Shown piece after piece: positions 42,401 through 54,400 of a stretch of DNA of 64,000 nucleotides. A program made the position numbers and the translations under genes. The stretch comes from Progne subis subis (taxonomy: Eukaryota > Chordata > Aves > Passeriformes > Hirundinidae). Below the pieces are notes generated by a model. The model saw nothing but the letters and a program-made list of their open reading frames with translations, searched no databases and had not been told where the DNA came from. Every line of letters begins with the position of its first letter. Position 1 is the stretch's first letter. The stretch is from contig JAKJHU010000054.1 in NCBI GenBank assembly GCA_022316685.1, positions 372,001 through 436,000 on the forward strand, given 5' to 3'.

Positions 42401-45400
42401 ACTGCATCCTTGGAGCTGGTATGAAAAACAGTCAGGGAATACATCCCTTTCCTGTCTCTTCCTCTTAGGAGTGCCAGTCCTCATCTCCTGTTGGAGAACA
42501 CGATGCTGTGGGACAGTTGGCATTTCTGTTAATGTCACAACTGTCAATTCCTTCAGCATCTCTCCTTCCAGGTGGAGCTCGCAGCCCACAAGAAGGTTTT
42601 GTTTAGAAAGTAGGTGTAAAGGGTAATGAGGAAGGTTCCTGGGCTTGTTGTGTTAGCCTCAGCAGGGCTTGTGCAGTTTTGCAACCACCAAGTGCAGGAT
42701 TAGGAGTAAATCAGAGAAAGAAAAAGGGTTTGGACGTAAGCACAGCTGGGGAATGAATGTTTCCATTCTCTGCAGCAACCCGTGTTTATCCAGATGTGCA
42801 ACACGCATTCCTGGGAACCACAAAGGGATGGACTCCTTCACTGTCCTTTGGTGTCTCTGTTTTTGATTAAATTGGTGTCTCTGATAATGCAGGAAGTTTT
42901 GAAAATGCAAAGAGCAGGACTGTGTTGTTCTCCTGAGGAGGGAGTTGAAACTGCCTTGGAGATGATGAGATATTCCTTACAATCCAAACGGGGCTAAGCT
43001 GCAGGCCAGTAATTTATTTATTTTTTTAGCATCAATGTCATTACTGCTTCTTTTACATTTAAAAAGAAACAACTTCATTTAAGGCAGTTTTGATCCACTA
43101 ATGTCAGTTTTCAAACTCTTGGAAAGCAATATTCTGAATTGTTTGAGTGCAAGCTGATGCAGGTGGATGTGGGATATCCTTCTGAAACGATGGCTGTGTT
43201 TTCCAGACAGCCTGGAGCACTTTTGCCATCATGATGGCAGCTCCTCATTCCCTGTGGATGTTAAGTGATGCTAAATCTATTTTAGGACAAAAAAGATTCA
43301 CCAAAGCATTAAAGCCTGTGCACCGCAGGCTCTTTGGGGCGCTGGCAGAGCAGTCAGAGATGACCTCAGCCAATACCCTTCATCTGGTGGCTTTTCCCCT
43401 CGTTTTCAGCAGGAGCAGGGCAGGCAGGGGAAAGGGAAGCAGCTCAGACATCAGCTGCAATATCATCTGCCCACGTGCTGAGCTCCCTGCCAGCCCCGAG
43501 CTGACACGCTGCCAGGGCCAGTCTCACTGCCTGGCTCCTCTCCTCCTGTCTGCCTTTGCAAACTGCCCAGGCCCTTCCTCTGAGCACAATCTGGAATTTC
43601 TACAGCTCCTCCAACGTTCTTATTTTGGGTTCATGATCTAGTTGTTGAAACTCTTTCCTTAAACTTTTTTTATGGGGGTTTGTGCCATCGCAATCGGCGT
43701 AAAGTGCTCTTTGTGCCCTTACAAAGAAGGGTTTGAAAGAAGTTCAGTCTCATGTTTGTCACTAATAGTTTTATTAGGACTTATTTATAGCTTTTCACTG
43801 CCCCAAAATAACTGCCTGCCTTAGGCCAACAAAGTCAGTTTGGGAAGAGAGAGAGGAAAAAAATTTGGAAAAAAAAAAAAAAAAAAAAAGGAAGTGGTGG
43901 AAGTACGAATTGTGCCTGTAAACTCTTCACTTACAAATCATCAAATTAAAAATTGCTCCACTTGTTTGAATGTTCAAAGCATTCAATGTGCTCACAGAAC
44001 TTAACTCCACTTGGGAACTTGGAGTTTGCTTTAAAGGAGGGTCACACCCAGAAGGAAAATAAGAACTTGTTACTCCCAGGTATCACAACTCTTGAGGTTG
44101 CTGACTGGGCTTTTTTCCCCTAAGGAACCTGTGGCTATGCCATGGAACAAACCTATGGCAAATACAAAATGTTGCTCACAGCAATATATCCCCATATTTT
44201 GGGCACAAATGATATTGATATCCCAGATATTACACTGATATAAACATCTTTATCCTGCTATAAACTGTCCATATAAAGGGATTTTGATGTTACAGTAACA
44301 GTAGGGAGGAGTAGGGTTGGGGATTTGTCGCTCATGTACAAACTATTTTATTAAAAAATCCAAATTTAAGCAAATATGTTCCATATCTGAGCCACTTTCC
44401 TGTGCTTTTCAGGAAGGTTTTAGTCATCTGACCTTTATTCTTCTGACTTTGGAAGCTTGAATATACTCATAAAATCTAGATATTACCTCTGCTTCAGTCT
44501 CCACATAACAGAAAAGTCCATGGCTTTGAAAACAAATTAGGAATTCCACGATAGCTTTATTGAAGCTTTATGAAAAGCAAAAGCACTATGCTGCCTTAAA
44601 AGAAACTATTTCATTTGGCTCTTTTGGAGGGAGGCATTTCCTTTTTAAACTGTTTTTCACAGTACCAATGCTGTGATTTGGGGTATGGTTTGTTTTAATG
44701 TAAAGCTATGTTGGGGAAAGTTGTCAATTAAAAGGGAAGAGGACAGGAGAGGTCAGTGAAGTTCAGTTGTTTCCTATAAAGTCTGATATAGTAGATAAAT
44801 TTGATGTTTGGTTTTCTGTAAAATGATGTGTGTTGGCACAGTTAAGAATGATGTCTTTCAGGTAGCCTTCCTCAGGTTTCAGATTTAACTTACTAAAGAA
44901 AATAAAGCAACTTAAACTTCCTGTTTTAGTGCTGGCAGTTCTAAACAGACAATTCCTGTATTTAGAGAAGAATTTTGCAATCATTGGGGGCACAGGGGAG
45001 GCTTGGGATCCTGTCAGTACAACATTAATAGGGGAAGATGAGCTCTGCTTTCAGACTCCTGGTCTCATACCTGTGATTCTTCTCACTTTTTAGAGCCAAG
45101 ACAAATATCTTACTTCTCCTGGACTTGACTTTGAAACTGAGCAAACAACTCAGTGACTGCATCCTTGGAGCTGGTATGAAAAACAAACAGGGAGTACAAC
45201 AGTGTTAGGGTCCAGCCTTACAGCTGAGACTTTGTATTGACTCAAATCCACAGGGAGCTCCTTCCCAAAAATGTTTTTTTTCTCCAAATTTAACTTCCAG
45301 ATAGCACTGACCACAAGCCATACCAGCAGAGGCCATCTTGGTGAATTGCTTTATAATTGTTATGGAGCAAGTACTACATGAGAAGAGAGGCCTAAGAGCA

Positions 45401-48400
45401 TTTAAAATAAGAGCTTTTATGTAGCTGTTTTTCTCTCAGAGTCACAACCACTTGTGTTTCCCAGCTCTGAAAAACCTTCCTGCTGCCTGCCCTCGTTTTC
45501 CCCTTTGCTGTGCAGTCAAGGATGTGAAGTATTTAACAGGACAAAAATTAAAGGTCAATCTAAAAATCCTCAGAAATCAAGATGTCCCTAAAGATAAAGC
45601 CCGACACGAAACATCCTCTTGGCTCAGACCTGCTGCATGCCCTGGAAGGCTTTGAGTGCACACCCTTTTCTGGCCAGGTGTTGTGGGGACAAGGGCCAGG
45701 TACAGGCTGCTGCTGAGGTCCTGGTGACACTGGAGGAATCCTGTGGAACAGTATAGGGAGCTGGGAATAATTGGGAATCTCAGCCATGTTTTGCTGGGGA
45801 CTATGAAGCTCCTGATGCTGTGATGTGGAAGAGAGCTTTGCTGTCAAACTCTAATCTCTCATCAGTGACTCTTTCACAAGGGTGGCCTGGGTTGTTTTGT
45901 TGTGTTGTTTTTTTTTAGGTTCTCTTTTTAAGATTTTTTTTTTTTATTTTTTTTTTTTTTTTTTAATTTGCTGTGGCAAACTGAGCCCTGCAGCTCAAGG
46001 AGGTCTCACCAGCTGACAGGAAAATGTTGGCTGGGATTTGGCCTGGTGTTCCCCTGGAAGCTGTGTCATTCTGCAGGGAAGAGACATAGGATATGGCAGG
46101 GCTACAGATACAGAATTGTTTGTACATTCTGTCACAAACATCTCTTGCTGTACGGGAGGGGAAAAAAAAAAACAACCAAAAACACCAACCAAAACTCTGG
46201 GTGATAAATCTGTCTAGCAATTGGTATTGTGCTCATTTCCGTGGCAGCTCTGGGGCTGTGTTTGCTCAGCAAGCTGCCCTGCACTGGGAGCTCCTGGCCT
46301 TATCCAAAGACAAAGCAGAGATGGAAAGATACCCCTTGATGAGAGTCACAGGGAAACCTTCCAGTTCTATCGCTTTACCCAAAGGACGCCTCTGTGAGCA
46401 CTGTTGTAGGAACTCCCTTCCATTTGTATAAGAAGGAGGAAAATCTTTTAACTGGGCTTGCAGGTTTGGTGTGTGCTGAAGGGATGGTGAAAAGTGTGGG
46501 TAGGAGCTACAGCTCCACAGCAGTGCCTCTGGCAGCTCTGCTGGGACGTGCACAGCTGCCTGGAGCTGCTCAAACTCTTGGCCTAGGAGACATTAATTCC
46601 TGCAGTTTGGTGGGAACGCTGCAGAAATGAACTTCGATGGTGCCCGATGTCTTTGGTGTTTAAACCAAGATGAATAAGAGAACTGTCCAGTTCATAAAAC
46701 ATCAGTGCTCTGTGGGTCTGAAGGGCAGGGAGGGGAGCTCCCAGCCTGGCCTCTGCATCAGCACTGCCCATGTCGTGCTTTAGGACGTGGCTGTGTCTTT
46801 TCCTGCCCTTTCCCAATCAGAGACATGCTCAGCTTGGCTTTGCAAGTCTTATTTTGTAGATTTAAAAGACTGTCCTGTCTTTTTCCTGCCATGGAGAAAA
46901 GTAAGGGCATTACAGAAGGACAGAACAACTCTAATTTGTCCATTTGGTTGCTGTTTTTGTCTGCAGGACAGAGGAGTCACAGGTTAAGCTCTGTCCCTGT
47001 GTGTGGAGGGGAGCCCTGGATGTGCTGCCTTGCCCTGATGTGTGAGCAGCCTGGTGTGTCCCTCCTCAGGATTCCTGCACATCTTTCTCCTCCAGACTGC
47101 AAACCGTTTAGTGCTGATCTGGCCTTATATAGTAATTTCCTATTATTAGAAACATTTCCTTGGGATCTTGCTCAGGGAGTAGCAGAGGGAAATCCTGTTT
47201 CCTTCATCTAACTTGCAGGCAAAGCACCAGTGCTCACTCTTTCCTTATCTTGTGTGGACGGTCCAAGAAATTTTTGTTGTGATCTGCTTTCCAGCCTGAA
47301 GCCCTTTCTAACACTGAGCCTCTTTTCAGAAATGCAGGAAGAGAAATGTGAAAGAGCAGGAACTGTCAGTCAGCAGTGTGAGCTGTAAAGTTTTGTCTGC
47401 AGCCTGGACATTCCCTGTTCTTTTTCACTGTGTTGTCCTCACTCAGATTTAGTCCTTCCTTTGGAAAACCAACTCTCTTCAATGCTGGATTGTGTGGAAA
47501 GCAGTGTGCTAAGATATTTCACCTGAGAGTGGCAGGAATGGGCAGACAGCCAATGGCTGTGTTATAAAAGAGGAACAATTTTAAATGAAGGAAGGAGAAG
47601 TTTTTGTTCAGTGTGCGACAAGAACGTGTTTTTAAAGGCGAGACTCACTGGAAGCACGGAGATACGCACAGGCTTTGAACACTTAATTTTTCCTGCGAAA
47701 ACATTTTTTCCCCTTAAAAGGAAGATGTAGGTCCTGCCACTGGGAGTGACTGTTTGGAAAGTCAGCCGGGAGGAATGCACATCAGCTGAACTGAGTCAGG
47801 CTGTTTGTGTTCCCCGCTCCCTCCGAACCCCGTCCCTGCCGCCGCCGCTGCAGGGGAGCTGCTGAAAACGATTGTGTCAGAGCAGGGCCAGAGCAAGCAC
47901 AGGGAATTAACTGTTGGGTTTAAACTTTGGAGTTGGAGTCAGTGCAGCAATTGCTGTTGGGATCAGAGCGTGTTTGTAAAATCAGGGAAACCCTGACAGG
48001 GCCGTGAGCGGGAGCAGCCACGGGCATGAGACAAGCTGGCATCACATTAAGGGCATCTGGGAGTTATAAAGTGGGACTTTGTTCTGATGGCCACTGTCAA
48101 AGCCAGCCAGCCATTTCTGTTTCACTGCTTCAGCAGAAAGCAACAACAAGGAAAATTTATCTTAATTTGTTAGATTAACCCAGTTTCTCTTTTCGCTCAC
48201 GTCATAGTCCCAGAATTATTGTGTGTGTGCGGGAGCCATAACTAAATACAAGCCCATCGTATGTGCTTTTTTAATCCATCACCAGAGGCATCAAAACAGG
48301 GAACAGCGCTGGCAGAGAAAGTGTAGGAATCCAAGGAGATGTGTGCATCTCCACTTTTTGTAATTTTTTTTTTTTTTTCCATATTTATTTGTGAAAGACT

Positions 48401-51400
48401 GAGCTTGGGAAGAAAAGAAGTCTGGTGTTCTCACTGACGAAGCTTTCTCGGAGCAAACAAAACCAGTATTGACAGTTTTAGACATTACAAAGCATAAATT
48501 AGAATCCAAAATAATAATCTAAATATTCTTTGTCTTCTGGTTTTTGAACCCTTTTGGCCACACCTCATTATTTTTAAGGTTTTGTCTGTAACCCTGCAAA
48601 CACCTTCACACAGATTCGGGGAATTCAGTCAACTTGTGATGTCATGAAGTAAAATGAAGGAACTTTCATCATCTTGAGGCACCTTTTGAGTGAGTATAAG
48701 GAGCTTTTGGTTTAACCTTTCTAGGTGTGCAGTTTCATAACTGAGCAGGAATGTTGTGTCTCCAGGGGCCAATGTCCTGTGTTCAAACCTCTGCTCCTGA
48801 CACTTGTTCGGAGCACTCTTGAGAGCAGAAGAGGAGATGCTTTAATCCAAAAACTGGGTGGACGAGAGACATTCTTAGCAGAGCTAATAATACAGGGAGA
48901 AGGTTTTTGCCTTTTTACCAAACCTGTTACAGTATTTAGCATTGGCTTTTCGGCAGGATATTGATTTATCCTTATCCTGCAGTCAGATGTTCACCTTCTC
49001 TTGGACACGGGGTGTTTTCCCTAAGCACTGGGACAAATGTCCCTCAGAACCTTCAGTTACTGCTTATAGGGTGTTTTAGGAACGTGAGGCATTTTAATCA
49101 GGTTTAGGTCAGGATAATCTGGACAGCAGGACACATGTGACAGGTTAAAGACATTTCTATTTTTTGATTAAGACGTTCTTCTGACCTGCAAGAGGAAGGG
49201 CTCTCAAATTCCTGGCCTGTTTAGGGTGGTTTCTTTCCCATGGTATTTTTGCCAAGTGCTTTCTAATTATGGAATGTGTCTTATTCTGTAGTTCTTTTGC
49301 AAGGCAGAAGTAACAAATAATATAAGAATCCAGAGAGAACTGATAGAGGAACTTGACACCTTTTGATGGTGATCCACGTTGATTTTTGAGCAGCATAAAC
49401 CCAAGGCAGCACCTCATACCTCCAGATTTAGATTTTGCAGTGGAATCTGCACCGCAGAGGGGAGCACTGATGGTGTTTTCACGGGGCCAAACTTCATTTT
49501 TTTTCAGCAGAGCCACTGCTTGCTGGTGCAGTTTAGCAAGTCACGCTCGGCTCTGCGAGCCTGTCGGAGCAGGGCTGACAGGAAAGGTTTCCAGTCCCCT
49601 TGCTTTGAATGTGAAATTGTAGGCAGGGAATCAGCTGCTTATCTGCAACGAGCAGAGCAATCCCTGTGCTCTAATCCAGGGTTTAAATGAGTCACTTCTA
49701 ACTGGTGGGGCCTGGAAAACTTGATTCATCCCTCGGCCTGTAGTTGCCTGTTGGAGTGAGCCAGACCTTGCCAGCCATCCTCAGCAGAAATCACAGACAA
49801 GGGCTGGGCTCTGCTGCTGCAAAGGAAGAGTCTGCTTTTATCACCTTCGTAATCCAGGATCAAGATCTTACAAAGTAAAATTATCTCTGCTTCCCAGCTT
49901 CTCTTTTTTTCCCCTCCTAATTTAGGCTAACCCACATGCAGGAGTGTTTTCCTTGCCAGCAGAAGTTGGGCAGTAGTTTAGCTGCAGAAAAAAAGCATTT
50001 TGAGTAGAGGTCTTTCCAGTGAATAAATAAATAAAAGGGTTCTCCTGCATGAAAAAAAAACAAGGGCAATGTGTAAAAATGCTGGGCTGTTTTATATTCT
50101 TCTCTTACATGTCATTTTCAGCGATGAGATGTGATCTGAGAAGTGTTAGGAGGTGTAAACTAGGGAAAAGGTGAGGTTGTTTGTGTGAAGATAACTCTGT
50201 TAATACTTAGAATTTAACAGGAGTTTTACTGAATTGAATAGGACTGGTTTGAGGAGTGCTGGTGGAGCACTGACATTCTCCTGAAGTATTAGAGCCGCCA
50301 AGCCACAGCTTTAATTATGCTTGGAAAACTCCTGGCTCAGGGCTCACTGGTGTGTTTCAGTAATGGCTAATGTGGCTCAGTTTGGGAAGTGGAGTTTAGA
50401 TCCCCTCTGACCTTACCTGTGCACAGGAGGGGGGTTTGGAGTAGTGTCCATTTCCTTCAGTGCCAGCCCAAAGCTAAACCCTCCTCTGAGCCACAGCCTG
50501 GAGCTGCTGCCGTTAAAAATTCACCCAACGGAGATAAGGGGTGAATGAAAGTCCTGCCAAACAGAGTTGTGCAAGAACCACAAATAATGTTCAAAATGGA
50601 GTCTGAGAGGGCAGAGGAGCTGTGGCACTGCAGGGCTCCATCCCAAATCCTTGGCACATTCTGTGACACCCACCGCAGCCGGGATCTCTGGGATCGCTGC
50701 CTTGGGCAGAGCTAATTAGAGGGGAGTGCTGCACCCAACCACTGACAACATCTGCTACGTGTGTTTGCTTTTAAATAGCCTCCTCTCTGAGGAGGTTGAA
50801 GCTTTTTAGCTTTTCACCCTAAATCTTTTCACTTCAGAGCTTGACTTTACCCTTCCTGTAGCAGAATTTGTGAAGGATGCATTTTGATAAGGAGGGAGGA
50901 AACAAAACAAACAAAAAAAACCTTTAAGCAGAGCTGAGTGGAGATAGTGCCAGTCATGAAACATCAGCAGCTGAGCTTGTGAATCATTCCATGGCTCTGC
51001 ATGTTCAATGTTAGAGAATCTGCTTGACAGCTTACACTATGAATTGCCTGAAACACCTGAGGGGTAACATCCTCTCTAACAGATTTATATCTTCATTTGC
51101 ACTACCTATAACTCCTTTTGGGATGGATGCACAGCTTAGTCCATTGAGGAACAAAATAATTTATAAAATCATAGGATAATTTTAGATTGGAAAGAACTTT
51201 TGAAGATCTCTGGTCCAACCTCACTTCCAGGCGGGGCTGATTTAAATCAAGTTGCTCAGACATTGTCTGGTTGAGTTTTAAATATCTCCGAGGATGGAGT
51301 TTCACAACATTTTCAGACCCCTGTTCCAGTATTTGACAGCTCTCAGTGGGAAAAAAATTTCCCAATAACTCATTGGAATTTCCTTTCCTTCCAGCTTGTG

Positions 51401-54400
51401 TTCATTGTCTCTTGTTCTTTCACTTTCCCCTAACGCTAGTGAAGGCTGATGCAGTATTTTTGTCAGAATGAGGTGGGGTTTTCACACTCTAATTGTAGCT
51501 GTGACCATGAATAATTCTGTGTGAGTCCAGAACTCTGATGAGCTCAGAGACAGCAAAATGTGCAACTTCTGTTTCCAGAGGCTGGGGGCTGAGGGCAGCA
51601 GAGCCTTCACTGTGTCCTCTAGAAGGTTCTTACTTGGGAGTGCAGGTGATTTTGTAATAGGGACTCAGAACTTCCAGGTAAAGTGGGTGTTCTGGTGCTG
51701 GATGCCTCCAAATGAATCTGGGATAAAATACTGCTGAGCCAGGTTGGATGGGGCTTGGTGGAATTGGAAATAGGTGAAATCCCTTCCAATCCAAACCATT
51801 CTAAATCCTTGTCAAGGCAAACTGCATCCAACCCTGGACTCTTTATGGCCCTCTGGTTTTCTGAGGGGGTGATTCCAAGGGTAATGTCAATCCCAGGGTT
51901 GGGATTGTGTGTTTGGGGTGAGCTGGGAGCGGGTTTGGGGAGCCCCGGCCACGCTGCTGTTCCAGGACAATAACTCACTGTCCCAGAGCTCGTCTCTTCC
52001 TGTCTGATGGCTGTGGTTTGTGTGCTGGGCTCAGCCCCAGGTTTTCCAGCGCCTGGGATTACTTCTCTTTCCGTTTTTCCCTGTCATTGGGGATCGGGAA
52101 CTCCGCAGGCAGAGCGCAGCTGATTTCCCCGGGACTGCCTCTCCTGCTTGGGAGGGGAGTTCTCCTCCTTCTCCTTGGAAAACGCCCTCTCCAGATGCTC
52201 CAGTAGGAGCCGGTGGGAGGGAGGGAGTTCTGACTGCGCTGAAAATGCCATGAAAAAAAAAAAAATTTAAAAAAAAAAAAAAAAATAAGGCAACTGACAG
52301 AAGAGAGAACTTGTCCTCAGACTGCTGCTTTTTGCAGCAGCGTAAACGAAGGCGCTGCGGGAGCTGGCGGGAGGCAGAGATGAAGTTCAGAGGCGGGGTA
52401 AGGTTTATTTAACTCCTTTGGCGGCTTTGCAGCTTTCAGATGCGTGTCTGGTCTCAGGAGAAGAGAGGCGAAACATTTTCAGGGTTTCAGCAGGGAATGA
52501 AATGCTTTGAGAAGGATCCCGTCATTGGGAAGTTACGTGAAAAGGGGTGAGATTGGCTAAAAACCCAGGGAATACCTGTTTGGAGGAGGAAGAAAAGTGG
52601 GAAGAGAGGGGGAAAGCTGTGCTCTGATTTAGGAGGGAAGAAAGGGTGGAGCTTTTACTTGGGCACAAGGATGTGAAGGGACCGTCCTGCAGCTGGGCTT
52701 TGCTCCTGTCCTTCCCAGAGTTCTGTCCCATTCCTGCCATCCTAGGGAATGGCAGGAAGTACCTGCCTCGGGATTCATCGCCACTCAGGTCCTCCAGGCT
52801 GGTCTAGTTTAGGAAAACTTCGTCTGCGTTTTAGCAGCGTCCTGCATGGGACAACCCCGAGCTCGGGAAAAGGAGTTCGTGGCAAAAGATTGAGAGGACT
52901 GGGATTGATACCTGGAAAAAGAGATGAGGAGGAGAGGAGGGGGAAAAAAAAATAACAGTGCCACAGGAAACAGAGAGCTCCTTTTTCTGTGTTGTGGCAC
53001 AGGAGCAGGGACACTGCATTGAGCTAAAAGCTGCAAAGATTATTTTCATACAATTAATAACCGAGGCACGGAATTCACTGACTCTGGAAGATGTTGAGGT
53101 CAAGAATGAGGGAGTGTTAGAAAAAAGTGTGTGGACTTTTGCCGGGATAAGAATGCTTCAAGGCTTTAATTGGTAAAGTGACCAAATTTAGGAGGAGAAG
53201 GACTGAAAACGTCACTTCTGTAGATTTGAGTAATTCTCTGTTAAAGAAGAGTTAGCATGGGGCTGGTGTATCCCATCCCTGCTCAATCCAGAGATTCTTG
53301 CCTGTTTTCCCAAATATTCTGGTGCTGACCACTAAAGAGAGTGATGAAGGGAAGGGGCAGAGCTTTTGGAGGACCTGCTGGGTGGAAGTGGAGGTGTCAG
53401 GGCTCCACGGGGCGTTCCTGCTGGCATCCGGTGTGCTGGGGCACCCCTGCACAGCAGAAAGGTTGGCAGAGGTGGCACTGACAGTGTGACAGGCAGAGGT
53501 GGTGCCCCGTGTTCCCCAGGGAGCTGTGGCTGTGGAAGTGCCCTTTGCACGCCCCGGGAATGCTCTGGAGCTCTCTTTGGAAAGTTTGACTCTGAGAGAG
53601 ACCTGGTGGTGTGAGAGGGTTGTGTGGGGCAGTGCGGCAGGGAACGGGGCACAGGCAGGCCCTGCCTCTTCGTGTGTGAGCTCCTGCCACCCTTCAGCTG
53701 CTCTGGAAATCAGCAGCAAAACTCACTCAAAGGGGCAGCAAGCTGAGGTTTCACCCTTTTTAATGTCTTTTTTTAACTCAGTCTGTCCTCTGAAGCTGCG
53801 GTGTGATGCTCAGGCCTGTGGGCACAGGTCCCCTGAGCAAACTGCCACCAGCAACATCTTCTCACCAGCAGCAGCTTGTGCCATCTGTCCAGGAGCAAAA
53901 AATGTCAGCTCCCTAAATATAGAAATTCTGTGTATTTACTTTTCCAGCCCCGTTGATCTCTCTGGTTTGCCTAGTTCATTTTTTTTCTTAGTGCTCTTTT
54001 ATATTTAGCCTGTTGATTGAAACATCATTACCCCTTCTTAAGGGCAAACATTTTTCCTGTCCTTCAAATCAGTTCTTACAACTGCCTTTTCCTTTTCACA
54101 GCTAATTGCTTCTTTCCTTACTCATCCCCCCACAAAGTCAAATCTGGAAGGTATAATTATGTTATAAATATTGAAGAAATAACATTGCCTACTTATTATT
54201 TCAATTTGTCCTACTCAAAGTGTGGAAAACTTCAAAATAATTACAAGAACAAGTCAAAGACGTAGCATTTCTATCTCTTTAGTATAATTTGTTTGAATAG
54301 TGTATTCTGGATTTCCATCCTTCCATCTGGTTAGGATGGGAAGTATCAGAGGGACAACCAAATTTTGAGTTCCCTGACTCCAGACATTCCATTGTTGGTG

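Noticed and set aside
43858..43889. A-rich run as the tail of a processed pseudogene
   Set aside because: The sequence before it has no coding resemblance and no AATAAA at the right distance, so it is treated as a simple homopolymer.
46705..47211. A 168-codon + strand frame in MYO1C intron 1
   Set aside because: Cys-rich mixed composition without motif or exon structure. No sign of a retrocopy such as a poly(A) tail or target-site duplication.
53499..54008. A 169-codon + strand frame in MYO1C intron 1
   Set aside because: No recognisable domain, no splice context, and overlapping frames on the other strand. Best read as chance.
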